Notes: generated from the letters alone by a model not told the origin. 22,312 nt of DNA from an uncultured Eubacteriales bacterium (GCA_934444895.1 CAKSDA010000014.1:1-22312); one strand, 5' to 3'. Counted from the first letter of the stretch, positions 14,340 to 21,408 are shown. Translations and numbers: made by a program.

Positions 14340-15617
14340 CTACTTTTCCTTAGATGTTTTTTTCTTTATTATTTTAACCTTGCTGCCGGACTCAACGCAA
14401 TCCTTATTAACCACTACTTCGGAAATGTTTTTGTCAGACGGAACTTCGTACATTGCGTCAATAAGAACCTTTTCGAAAATAGACCTGAGTCCCCTGGCTC
14501 CGGTTTTTCTTTCAACTGTAAGTTTTGCTATAGCTTCCAGTGCGGATTTTTCAAAGGTAAGCTTTACACCGTCAATTTTAAATAATTCCTCATACTGTTT
14601 AAGCACTGAGTTTTTAGGTTCGGTCATTATCCTTACCATGTCCTCACTTTTAAGAGCGTCAAGCGGAGAAATTACCGGAAGCCTTCCCACAAGTTCCGGT
14701 ATAAGACCGTATTTAACAAGATCTTTATGAGTAACAAGCGGCAAAAGCGCCTCCCGTTCAAGATCGTTAGATGTCTTGACATCTGCTCCGAATCCCAGGC
14801 TTCCCCCGCCGATTCTGCGTTCAATAACCTTTTCTATTCCGTCAAATGCACCTGCGCAAATAAACAAAATGTTTGTGGTATCGATTCTGATAAACTCCTG
14901 CTGCGGATGCTTTCTTCCACCCTGCGGCGGTACATTCGCAACGGTGCCTTCCAATATTTTAAGCAAAGCTTGCTGAACACCTTCACCGCTCACATCTCTG
15001 GTGATTGATGTGTTTTCGGATTTTCGGCTTATTTTATCTATTTCATCAATATATATAATTCCGTGCTCTGCTCTTTCTATATCAAAATCAGCCGCCTGAA
15101 TAAGTCTTAAAAGAATATTTTCAACATCTTCTCCTACATATCCGGCCTCTGTAAGGGTTGTAGCGTCGGTAATTGCAATGGGAACATCAAGAAACCTGGC
15201 TAATGTGGTGGCAAGCAGCGTTTTGCCGACTCCGGTAGGGCCAAGCAATAAAACATTACTTTTTGCCAGCTCAACATCACTCTTTTGATCCCTTATGGAA
15301 TTTATTTTTTTATAATGGTTATATACAGCAACCGAAAGGGTTTTCTTTGCATTGTCCTGCCCTATAACATATTCATCCAACTTTGCCTTGATTTCCGAAG
15401 GGGTCGGAAGCGGTTTTTGACCGATTGCATCATTGTTATTCTTAACTTTTTTTGTTCTGTCCCCTGCAATAAGCGGATCTTCTCCCTCAATAAGACTGTG
15501 GCAAACTTCTATGCACTCGTCGCAAATATATACTCCGGGGCCTGCAATAAGCTGCACTACTTCGTCCTGAGTTTTTCCGCAAAAGGAACAGACTATATCA
15601 TCCTTTTTACTCGGCAC
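14340..15617 (-). CDS. clpX: ATP-dependent Clp protease ATP-binding subunit ClpX, GTG start
   Basis: The GTG at 15617 is chosen because AGGAGG lies 8 nt upstream and it gives a 425-residue protein of normal length; the frame stays open 27 codons further but those residues are not ClpX-like. The N-terminal zinc-binding domain uses Cys10, Cys13, Cys32 and Cys35. The AAA+ core has Walker A GPTGVGKT (126-133), pore-loop GYVG (159-162), Walker B with DEID (191-194) and the RKH loop (235-237). The ClpP-docking loop reads LGF (274-276) where IGF is common. ClpX unfolds substrates and feeds them to ClpP, encoded 144 nt upstream in the same orientation. The 3' end converges on carD. Confidence 0.97.
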   Translation of the reverse strand: MPSKKDDIVCSFCGKTQDEVVQLIAGPGVYICDECIEVCHSLIEGEDPLIAGDRTKKVKNNNDAIGQKPLPTPSEIKAKLDEYVIGQDNAKKTLSVAVYNHYKKINSIRDQKSDVELAKSNVLLLGPTGVGKTLLATTLARFLDVPIAITDATTLTEAGYVGEDVENILLRLIQAADFDIERAEHGIIYIDEIDKISRKSENTSITRDVSGEGVQQALLKILEGTVANVPPQGGRKHPQQEFIRIDTTNILFICAGAFDGIEKVIERRIGGGSLGFGADVKTSNDLEREALLPLVTHKDLVKYGLIPELVGRLPVISPLDALKSEDMVRIMTEPKNSVLKQYEELFKIDGVKLTFEKSALEAIAKLTVERKTGARGLRSIFEKVLIDAMYEVPSDKNISEVVVNKDCVESGSKVKIIKKKTSKEK

Positions 15618-15761
15618 TGAATATTCCTCCTCCGCCGCGATTTTGTATGACATACGCGTCAGGCAAACATGTTCAATTTTTTCTGCCTGCCCGGGCAAAC
15701 AGTATTTAAAATATTCAGCGTAACAGCTAACGGTTACTAACCCGTTACGGTTTTAACTGTC

Positions 15762-16355
15762 TTATCTCTTTTCTATAACCTTATCAATAAGACCGTATTC
15801 AGCTGCTTCACCTGCAGACATAAAGTTATCTCTGTCCGTATCCCTTTCGATAACTTCCAAGGGTTTTCCGGTTGCGTCTGCCAATATTTTATTTATTGTA
15901 GCCCTTGTTTTTTCAATATGATGTGCATGTATAAGAATGTCTGTTGCCTGACCTTCAGCCGATCCTAAAGGCTGGTGTATCATTATCTCACTGTTCGGAA
16001 GCGCAAAGCGTTTGCCTTTTGTTCCGGCGGCAAGCAAAAATGCACCCATGCTGGCAGCCATGCCAAGGCAGATTGTGCTTACATCACACTTTATATACTT
16101 CATAGTATCATATATTGCCATTCCCGCAGTAACAGATCCTCCGGGGCTGTTAATATAAAAATTAATATCCTTATTGGGATCCTGTCCCTCAAGGTACAGC
16201 ATCTGTGCAATTATTAAACTTGCAGAGGCATTGTCCACCTGGTCATATAACATAATTATACGATCATTAAGGAGTCTTGAAAAAATATCATACGATCTTT
16301 CTCCCCGGCTTGTTTGTTCAACAACATAAGGAACTAAATTCATTCTGTTATTCAT
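15762..16355 (-). CDS. clpP: ATP-dependent Clp protease proteolytic subunit ClpP
   Basis: Start ATG 16355 has AAGGGAG 8 nt upstream and gives 197 residues (MNNRMNLVPYVVEQTSRGER...). An open frame 24 codons longer lacks family similarity. The serine protease triad is present: Ser102 in GMAASMGA, His127 in MIHQPLG and Asp176 in RDTDRD. The residues before Leu7-Val8-Pro9 suggest a very short propeptide. ClpP forms the tetradecameric degradation chamber used with ClpX, encoded next. The upstream 333-nt region carries a candidate promoter and a long-loop hairpin that may control expression. Confidence 0.98.
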   Translation of the reverse strand: MNNRMNLVPYVVEQTSRGERSYDIFSRLLNDRIIMLYDQVDNASASLIIAQMLYLEGQDPNKDINFYINSPGGSVTAGMAIYDTMKYIKCDVSTICLGMAASMGAFLLAAGTKGKRFALPNSEIMIHQPLGSAEGQATDILIHAHHIEKTRATINKILADATGKPLEVIERDTDRDNFMSAGEAAEYGLIDKVIEKR

Positions 16356-16406
16356 AACGATTACTCCCTTCGCAAAATCATAATAATTATTAAAAACAAA
16401 AATGCC

Positions 16407-16476
16407 GAACCTGATAGGAAAATGCACCTTTTAACTACAGTGCCCATGTCCAAACAAAATATTCCCTATCAGGTTC
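16407..16476 (-). promoter_or_regulatory. Long-loop hairpin followed by U-rich tract in the clpP leader
   Basis: GAACCTGATAGG (16476-16465 on the minus strand) pairs perfectly over 12 bp with CCTATCAGGTTC (16418-16407), enclosing 46 nt. The 3' arm is followed after 4 nt by UUUUUGUUUUU, which is terminator-like, and clpP starts 51 nt later. If transcription begins at the candidate promoter upstream, this would be an attenuator or cis-regulatory RNA; otherwise it could terminate read-through from tig. Confidence 0.5.
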
Positions 16477-16511
16477 ATTTTAATGCAGACAAGGTAATTA
16501 TTGACTGCATT

Positions 16512-16542
16512 ATAATATTTTAATCACTTGTTTGACTGTCAA
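16512..16542 (-). promoter_or_regulatory. Candidate clpP promoter
   Basis: A consensus TTGACA (16542-16537) is separated by 19 bp from TATTAT (16517-16512) on the minus strand; an overlapping TATAAT (16514-16509) is 22 bp away. Both spacings are longer than the 16-18 bp optimum, so activity may depend on a factor. A TAATGCAG/CTGCATTA inverted repeat (16481-16512) overlaps the -10 and could be an operator. Confidence 0.5.
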
Positions 16543-16688
16543 GAGCCAGGCCCGACAATAGTCAAAAGCCTAGAAGCCGCTCGCTTTACAGTCATAATTA
16601 ATACAAACCGTATTTGTGTTACAACTAATAGGGGCAAATTGGTTTTAGCGGGCAGCAGCCCCTGCCAAGTGCAACACTTGTATTAAAA

Positions 16689-18236
16689 TTATTTATCTGA
16701 TGCCTTTTTTGTAGTTGTTTTTTTGGTTGCTGCCTTTTTAGTTGCAGTATCTGCCTTTGAGGCCGATGTTTTTTTAGCGGCAGTAGTTTTCTTTGCAGCA
16801 GTTGTTTTTTCTGTTGCGGTTGTTTTCTTAGTTGTGGTTGTTTTCTTTGCCGCGGTTTTTGTTCCTGTTGCTTTTTTGGCAGCAGGAGCCTTTTTCTCTT
16901 CTTTTTTATCGTCTGCAGCTTTATCTTCGGCCTTCTTTGTGTATTCCTTTACTTCGGTGATCTTTGCATTTTCCTTAATAAAGTCAATTGCCTTTTTAAC
17001 TGCAATATCTTCTGCAATCTCGCTTGACGGAATAGCTGCCTTAACCTTTGCCGGCTCCATATTATATGTTTCAGCCAGTACGGTATATTCCTTTTCAACC
17101 TCGTCGTCAGACGGTTTTATATTCTCAAGCTCAACAATTTTTTCAAGTGCCAGGCGAACCTTAACCTGCTTTTCTGCCTGAGGACGGAAATTTTTCTTCA
17201 AATCCTCAATGTTTCCGCCTGTATATTTAATGTATGTTTCAAGGTTCATACCCTGCATTTGCAAGCGATAATCAAAATCCTTAATGCTTTGCTCTACACG
17301 GGTTTTGTACATGGCCTCCGGAATCTCCGCATCAATCACATCAATAAGCTGATCGATAAGCTGATTTTCAACCTCGTCATCAGCTGATTTTTCTTTGCGT
17401 TTTAAGGCCTTGTCCTTAATATCTTTCTTAAGATCGTCAAGGGTGTCAAACTCGCTTACATCCTTTGCAAATTCGTCGTCTATTGCAGGAAGCTCCTTAA
17501 CCTTTATCTCATGAAGCTTTACCTTGAAAACTGCGTCCTTGTCTGCAAGATCTTTTGCGCCGTAGTCTTTGGGGAATTTAACATTAACATCAAATTCGTC
17601 CTCAGGATTATGACCTACTATCTGATCTTCAAATCCCGGAATGAATTGACCGGAACCGAGAACCAAAGTATGTCCTTCGCCTTTTCCGCCTTCAAAAGCC
17701 TTGTCACCGATAAAACCTTCAAAGTCAATAACAACGGTATCGTCAAGCTTTGCCGGACGGTCTGTAACCGCAACCATTCTTGAATTACGGTCAGCCATAC
17801 GGTCAAGTTCTTCCTTAACTTCCTCGTCGGAAACTTCACATATTAATTTTTCTGCTTTAAATCCTGTGTATTTGCCAAGAGTTACTTCCGGTTTTGTAGT
17901 AAGTGTTACCTTAAAATCAACACCGTCTTTTTTGCTGATTGAAACCAAATCAAATTTCATTTCATCATCAATTACGGTAATTCCGGCTTCCTTTGCTGCG
18001 CTGTCTATGGAATCGGAATATAAAAGATTAAGCGCATCCTCAAAAAACACCGATTCGCCATAGTATTTTTCAATAATACCGAGAGGAGCTTTTCCCTTTC
18101 TGAAACCGGGAACGCTTATCTTCTTTGCGTCCCTTTTATATACGGTTTGGATAGCCTTGGAAAACGCTTCCCCGTCAATTGTAATTTCGAGTTCGTATCT
18201 GTTTGTTTCAACCTTATTACATGCCTTTAAACTCAT
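16689..18236 (-). CDS. tig: Trigger factor with an extra Lys/Ala/Thr-rich C-terminal tail
   Basis: This is a ribosome-associated chaperone and peptidyl-prolyl isomerase of 515 residues, about 80 longer than the usual 430. The N-terminal ribosome-docking signature GFRKGKAP is at residues 44-51. The FKBP-type domain lies at about 155-250 (DDTVVIDFEGFIGDKAFEGG, GSGQFIPGFEDQIVG), followed by the helical arm and cradle region to about 430. From about residue 434 the protein becomes a low-complexity tail of repeated KKTT, AAKK and TKKA units, likely disordered. GGAGG lies 10 nt before the ATG. In many bacteria tig precedes clpP and clpX, as here. Docking is on L23/L29, both encoded in this window. 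Confidence 0.96.
   Translation of the reverse strand: MSLKACNKVETNRYELEITIDGEAFSKAIQTVYKRDAKKISVPGFRKGKAPLGIIEKYYGESVFFEDALNLLYSDSIDSAAKEAGITVIDDEMKFDLVSISKKDGVDFKVTLTTKPEVTLGKYTGFKAEKLICEVSDEEVKEELDRMADRNSRMVAVTDRPAKLDDTVVIDFEGFIGDKAFEGGKGEGHTLVLGSGQFIPGFEDQIVGHNPEDEFDVNVKFPKDYGAKDLADKDAVFKVKLHEIKVKELPAIDDEFAKDVSEFDTLDDLKKDIKDKALKRKEKSADDEVENQLIDQLIDVIDAEIPEAMYKTRVEQSIKDFDYRLQMQGMNLETYIKYTGGNIEDLKKNFRPQAEKQVKVRLALEKIVELENIKPSDDEVEKEYTVLAETYNMEPAKVKAAIPSSEIAEDIAVKKAIDFIKENAKITEVKEYTKKAEDKAADDKKEEKKAPAAKKATGTKTAAKKTTTTKKTTATEKTTAAKKTTAAKKTSASKADTATKKAATKKTTTKKASDK
16692..16937 (-). repeat. Low-complexity KKTT/AAKK-type repeat region encoding the trigger factor tail
   Basis: The last 82 codons of tig encode only a few residue types, mainly Lys, Thr and Ala with some Asp, Glu and Ser. 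On the plus strand this shows as repeated GTTGTTTTCTTTG-like words. The pattern resembles histone H1-like bacterial tails, and replication slippage could change its length among strains. Confidence 0.85.
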
Positions 18237-18270
18237 TATTGATTAACCTCCACAAAAATGTTCACATCAT

Positions 18271-18299
18271 ACTATACCATATAAACGCTATATTTTCTA
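18271..18299 (-). promoter_or_regulatory. Candidate extended -10 promoter for tig
   Basis: On the minus strand TAGAAA (18299-18294), a 17-bp spacer and TATAGT (18276-18271) preceded by TGG, an extended -10 element, lie about 35 bp before the tig start. Runs of A on the minus strand at 18303-18340 directly upstream look like an UP element. Confidence 0.55.
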
Positions 18300-18340
18300 C
18301 TAAAAATTTCATTTTTTTTATTTTTTTTGATTTTTTGCCG

Positions 18341-18425
18341 TTTGCACCGCATTATATACTTCTTAAACCGCACAATATATAGCTTTAAACTGTGCACTAT
18401 ACTGTTATTAAACTGCTTGCCTTTT
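18341..18425. repeat. Degenerate tandem repeat with a 22-23 bp period upstream of tig
   Basis: Four related units begin at 18341, 18363, 18385 and 18408. Units 2-4 share TTAAAC(C/T)G followed by a CAC or TGC element and a TATA-type stretch; unit 1 is a weaker copy (TTTGCACCGCATTATATA). The spacing is close to two helical turns, as for binding sites on one DNA face. No function can be assigned. Confidence 0.4.
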
Positions 18426-18463
18426 GGACAACCAGGGATAAGCCTAAGTTAGCCACCCTAACT

Positions 18464-19144
18464 TTAGATCCGAACCGGCACGGGGGTAAAATTTATACAA
18501 TCGGCGGAGATAAGCTTTAGTTTTATACCATCATACTCCTTAACCGAATTATTACATCCGCTTCCGTGTATGTGACCGTAATAAACCATGTCTATTTTAA
18601 ATTCTTTTAATACATCTAAAATATCATCGCAAACATAGTCTCCGTATACCGGCGGATAATGAAGAAATGTCTTGATTGGCAAGCCGTCCTTTGCAGCCGA
18701 TTCCAAAGACCGCCTTAGCCTTGCGGCTTCGCGCAGCCTTATTTTGTTGTTTTCAGGCTCCTCATAAAACCAGCCTCTGGTGCCGCAAATCGCAATTCCT
18801 TCCGCTTCAATATAATTATTATAAAGAATTTCTATTTTGTCAAAACTGTTTTCCTTTAAATATGCATCCACCTTGCTTTTGGTGCCCCACCAAAGATCGT
18901 GATTGCCCTTTATGAATATTTTTTTACCGGGAAGTGCATTTAAAAAGCTGAAATCGTTAAATGTTTCCTCAATTTTTAAAGCCCAGGAAATATCACCCGG
19001 AATTACAACCGTATCATCTTCCTTTACAAGCCTTTTCCAGTTATTCTCTATGCGCTCAACATAGCCTTCCCAGCCTTTGAAAATAATCATCGACTTATCG
19101 GCTGCAAGAGATAAATGCAAATCGGATATTGCAAAAAGCGACAT
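18464..19144 (-). CDS. Calcineurin-like metallophosphoesterase
   Basis: This 226-residue cytosolic enzyme has all metal-binding motifs of the calcineurin-like superfamily in order: Asp8-x-His10 (SDLHLS), Gly-Asp51 (PGDISW), Asn81-His82-Asp83 (GNHD), His162 (LHYPP) and His191-x-His193 (GHIHG). The WWGTKSK stretch after GNHD and the C-terminal ADCINFTPVPVRI match the small phosphohydrolase subgroup common in Clostridia, whose substrate is not established. No signal peptide is present. The ATG has only a weak GGTG ribosome site. The gene stands alone, tail-to-head with tig across 227 bp, and diverges from the DUF1540 gene. Confidence 0.92.
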   Translation of the reverse strand: MSLFAISDLHLSLAADKSMIIFKGWEGYVERIENNWKRLVKEDDTVVIPGDISWALKIEETFNDFSFLNALPGKKIFIKGNHDLWWGTKSKVDAYLKENSFDKIEILYNNYIEAEGIAICGTRGWFYEEPENNKIRLREAARLRRSLESAAKDGLPIKTFLHYPPVYGDYVCDDILDVLKEFKIDMVYYGHIHGSGCNNSVKEYDGIKLKLISADCINFTPVPVRI

Positions 19145-19252
19145 GTTTCACCATCTTTCAATCGGTTTTTTAAAATTCTTACAATTTTTTTATAATTCTT
19201 AATCAGTTTTAAAAATTTTTATCTCGGCTTTTTAATTTTTATTTTAAAGAAA

Positions 19253-19273
19253 TGTTGCATCCTATATGCAACA
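19253..19273. promoter_or_regulatory. Operator-like inverted repeat TGTTGCAT-N5-ATGCAACA
   Basis: Two perfect 8-bp half-sites are separated by CCTAT in the divergent region, 70 bp upstream of the DUF1540 -35 and 109 bp upstream of the phosphoesterase start. The size and symmetry fit a dimeric repressor site. No specific regulator can be named. Confidence 0.45.
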
Positions 19274-19342
19274 CAATCATATTTCAAGAAAAACTGCACA
19301 TACTTATTATTGGTGATGTTTGTATTTAGTCTTTAAAAGCAG

Positions 19343-19371
19343 TTGATTTTATATTCGATTTGCAATCTAAT
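19343..19371 (+). promoter_or_regulatory. Candidate sigma-A promoter for the DUF1540 gene
   Basis: TTGATT (19343-19348), a 17-bp spacer and TCTAAT (19366-19371) on the plus strand would give a 5' untranslated region of about 85 nt before the start at 19464. Confidence 0.5.
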
Positions 19372-19463
19372 TTATTATTTGTTTATTATTTGCATTCAAA
19401 TTAATAATCTCTGCCGACCTAGCAATGCATCGCCCATTTTTTAAAAAAGAGAGGAAAATAAAA

Positions 19464-19634
19464 ATGTCAAAAGACAGCTGTGAAATTTCAGGTATCAAAT
19501 GTAATGTTATTAACTGCATCCACCATGCAAGCGACGACCGTTGCGAAGCCGGATGCATTGAAGTGGGACCGAGCTGTTCCTGCACATGTTCAAATGAAAC
19601 ATCCTGCAATACCTTTAAAGCGAAGGAACTGTAA
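19464..19634 (+). CDS. DUF1540 cysteine-rich miniprotein
   Basis: The ATG at 19464 has GAGAGG upstream and gives 56 residues; an upstream in-frame ATG at 19425 lacks a ribosome site. Nine cysteines (6, 13, 18, 27, 31, 38, 40, 42, 48) and the pattern CNVINCIHH, then CEAGCIEVG and a final SCNTF place it in DUF1540, a small domain frequent in Clostridia. The cysteine pattern suggests metal binding, but the family function is unknown. There is no signal peptide or membrane segment. It is a single-gene unit with its own promoter and terminator, lying between two minus-strand genes. Confidence 0.9.
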   Translation: MSKDSCEISGIKCNVINCIHHASDDRCEAGCIEVGPSCSCTCSNETSCNTFKAKEL

Positions 19635-19666
19635 TACCTGAACAAATTCTGTTTTGTTTGTTACTT

Positions 19667-19699
19667 CAGATACTGCCCTTTGGGCAGTATCTGTTTTTT
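19667..19699 (+). terminator. Rho-independent terminator of the DUF1540 gene
   Basis: A perfect 12-bp stem (19667-19678 with 19682-19693; core TACTGCCC/GGGCAGTA) with a TTT loop is followed immediately by six T residues on the plus strand. It lies 33 nt after the stop. The minus-strand side has no T-run, so it is unlikely to serve thrC. Confidence 0.93.
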
Positions 19700-19744
19700 G
19701 GGGCCTTTGGCTTAAAAATTTTTTCCTGCTTTATTTATGTTTGG

Positions 19745-19770
19745 CTATCAAGAGACTAGTCTCTTGATAG
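19745..19770. repeat. 26-bp perfect palindrome downstream of thrC
   Basis: CTATCAAGAGACT joined directly to its reverse complement forms a perfect 26-bp palindrome. As RNA it would be an 11-bp stem with a CTAG loop. It lies 39 nt after the thrC stop but has no T-run on either side. A tRNA T-arm-like sequence (GGTTCGACTC on the minus strand, about 19785-19776) directly adjoins it. Confidence 0.7.
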
Positions 19771-19809
19771 GCTGGCGAGAGTCGAACCTACCTATGTGGT
19801 TTTTAGTTT

Positions 19810-21300
19810 CTATCCATTGATTTTTAAATGGTCTAAAACTGCTTTTTCCATATCCTCTTTTTTGCATATGTTTTTAAATCTCACCGGCATACCTTTTAAA
19901 TTTTTAATAGGATCCGGAATAGCGGTTCCGGTAATATCACTTAGTTTCTGAACAGTTTCAAATTCATCGTTTGAAGGTTCACCGTTAAGCGCTTTTATAA
20001 CACTGGCAGCAAATTTATATGGACTTGCGGTTGAAACAACAACCATCGGACGGTCATCTCCGGTATTTTTCATATACTCTTCGCTTACCGAAAACGCAAC
20101 CGCCGTATGGGTATCGCAAAGGTATTTATATTTTTCATATACTTCCTTTATTGTCTTAAATGTTTTTTCATCATCGCAATATCCGCCGTAGAAAATTTTG
20201 TCAAGCTTTTCTTTAACTTCAGCTCCTACAAAATACTTTCCGTCCTTTTTAAGAGAATTTTGCCACTCAACCGTCAGCGCGTCGTTTCTGTTTGTAGCTT
20301 CAAAAAGCATGCGTTCAAGATTGCTTGATATAAGTATATCCATTGACGGTGAAGCGGTTGTGTAAAAATGCCTGTTGCGATCATATATTCCGGTGCTTAA
20401 AAAGTCGGTAAGAACCTTGTTGGCATTAGATGCGCAAACCAGTTTATTTATCGGCACACCCATTTTTTTTGCATAATATGCCGCAAGAATATTTCCGAAA
20501 TTCCCGGTAGGAACGGTAACATTAAACCCTCGGCTTAAATCGCTGCCCTTTTTAATCAAATCGCAATATGCGGAAACATAATAAACAATCTGGGGTACAA
20601 GTCTTCCCCAGTTAATGGAATTGGCACTGGAAAAAAGCATGTTGTTATCGCGAAGTTTTTCGGCAGCCTTTTTATCCGAAAAAATATTTTTCACTCCGGT
20701 CTGAGCGTCGTCAAAATTGCCTTCTATAGCATAAACGCAAACATTTTTACCCTTTTGGGTATCCATCTGCAGCTTTTGCATTGCGCTTACACCCTCCGAA
20801 GGGTAAAAAACTATTATTTCAGTACCTTCAACATCGCAAAATCCTTCCAGAGCCGCCTTGCCGGTATCTCCTGATGTGGCAACTAAGATAACTGTTTTTT
20901 TGCCCTTGGAAACCTTTGAAGCGGAAGTTGTAAGTAAAAACGGCAGAATCTGCAAAGCCAAATCCTTAAACGCACAGGTTGGTCCGTGCCAAAGTTCCAT
21001 AACGCTTAGATTTTCTTCCAGAAATGTCAGCGGGGCCGGATTATCATTTTCAAAATTACCTATATATGCGCTCTTTGTGCAATAATCAACCTCACTGTCG
21101 GTAAAATCAGTTAAGAATTTTTTAAGTATGAAAGATGCCCTTTCGCTGTAGGTTGCATCCTTTAAAACCTTAAAGTCCTCATCTGTAAGAGCAGGTATGT
21201 TTTCAGGAACAAACAAACCGCCGTCCTCAGAAATTCCCTGAGCAATAGCCTTTGCGGCAGAAACACTTATTTTACCGTTTCTTGTACTTATATAATTCAT
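19810..21300 (-). CDS. thrC: Threonine synthase
   Basis: The ATG at 21300 has GGAGG 5 nt upstream and gives 496 residues; an open frame 14 codons longer would start inside the promoter region. This PLP enzyme converts O-phosphohomoserine to threonine. The N-terminus MNYISTRNGKISVSAAKAIAQGISEDGGLFVP is typical of the longer thrC class, the PLP lysine is Lys112 in GPTCAFKDLALQ, and the phosphate-binding loop is in VPTGNFGNILAAYYAKKMG. VATSGDTGKAA near 150 is another family block. No other threonine-pathway gene adjoins it. No T-box or riboswitch fits in the 108-bp upstream gap. Confidence 0.97.
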   Translation of the reverse strand: MNYISTRNGKISVSAAKAIAQGISEDGGLFVPENIPALTDEDFKVLKDATYSERASFILKKFLTDFTDSEVDYCTKSAYIGNFENDNPAPLTFLEENLSVMELWHGPTCAFKDLALQILPFLLTTSASKVSKGKKTVILVATSGDTGKAALEGFCDVEGTEIIVFYPSEGVSAMQKLQMDTQKGKNVCVYAIEGNFDDAQTGVKNIFSDKKAAEKLRDNNMLFSSANSINWGRLVPQIVYYVSAYCDLIKKGSDLSRGFNVTVPTGNFGNILAAYYAKKMGVPINKLVCASNANKVLTDFLSTGIYDRNRHFYTTASPSMDILISSNLERMLFEATNRNDALTVEWQNSLKKDGKYFVGAEVKEKLDKIFYGGYCDDEKTFKTIKEVYEKYKYLCDTHTAVAFSVSEEYMKNTGDDRPMVVVSTASPYKFAASVIKALNGEPSNDEFETVQKLSDITGTAIPDPIKNLKGMPVRFKNICKKEDMEKAVLDHLKING

Positions 21301-21408
21301 AATATCCTCCAAACAAGATAACCTAAACTTTTTATTTGACACATACTACGCGTTTATCGCCGACCTGGCCGAATCAGTCATATTTAGTCAAATTAATTAT
21401 AATCATAT

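Larger units (their letters stand above)
16356..16688. other. tig-clpP intergenic region
   Basis: This 333-bp gap contains no credible coding frame. The clpP-proximal half holds the promoter candidate and the long-loop hairpin. The tig-proximal half (16536-16688) is richer in GC and has three overlapping inverted repeats just after the tig stop: CAAGTG-CAA-CACTTG (16666-16680), GGCAG/CTGCC (16651-16666) and AGGGGC/GCCCCT (16630-16663). None is followed by a U-run, so none is a convincing terminator for tig. Confidence 0.6.
19145..19463. other. Divergent intergenic region between the phosphoesterase and DUF1540 genes
   Basis: This AT-rich 319-bp gap contains no coding frame. It has the DUF1540 promoter (19343-19371) and a perfect inverted repeat (19253-19273). 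On the minus strand only weak TATAAA-like words occur before the phosphoesterase, so its promoter cannot be placed. Confidence 0.6.

Noticed and set aside
16530..16570. CtsR-type box near clpP (AGTCAAA words)
   Set aside because: The heptads are single and on opposite strands; the required direct repeat with a 3-bp spacer is absent.
16723..17181. Long open frame on the plus strand opposite the end of tig (Val/Ala/Phe-rich)
   Set aside because: It is the antisense of the repeated Lys/Ala/Thr codons of the trigger factor tail, has no ribosome binding site and no recognisable domain.
18446..18464. Terminator for the metallophosphoesterase (AAGTTAG/CTAACTT stem)
   Set aside because: The 7-bp stem abuts the stop codon but no T-run follows in the minus direction.
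19771..19800. Possible tRNA gene on the minus strand
   Set aside because: Only a T-loop-like GGTTCGACTC with a poorly paired stem is present. No acceptor, D-arm or anticodon arm fits upstream, where the thrC coding end lies.
21301..21408. T-box, riboswitch or clear promoter for thrC
   Set aside because: The gap is too short for a T-box and has no terminator hairpin. TATAAT occurs at about 21389-21394 (minus) but lacks a -35 partner.
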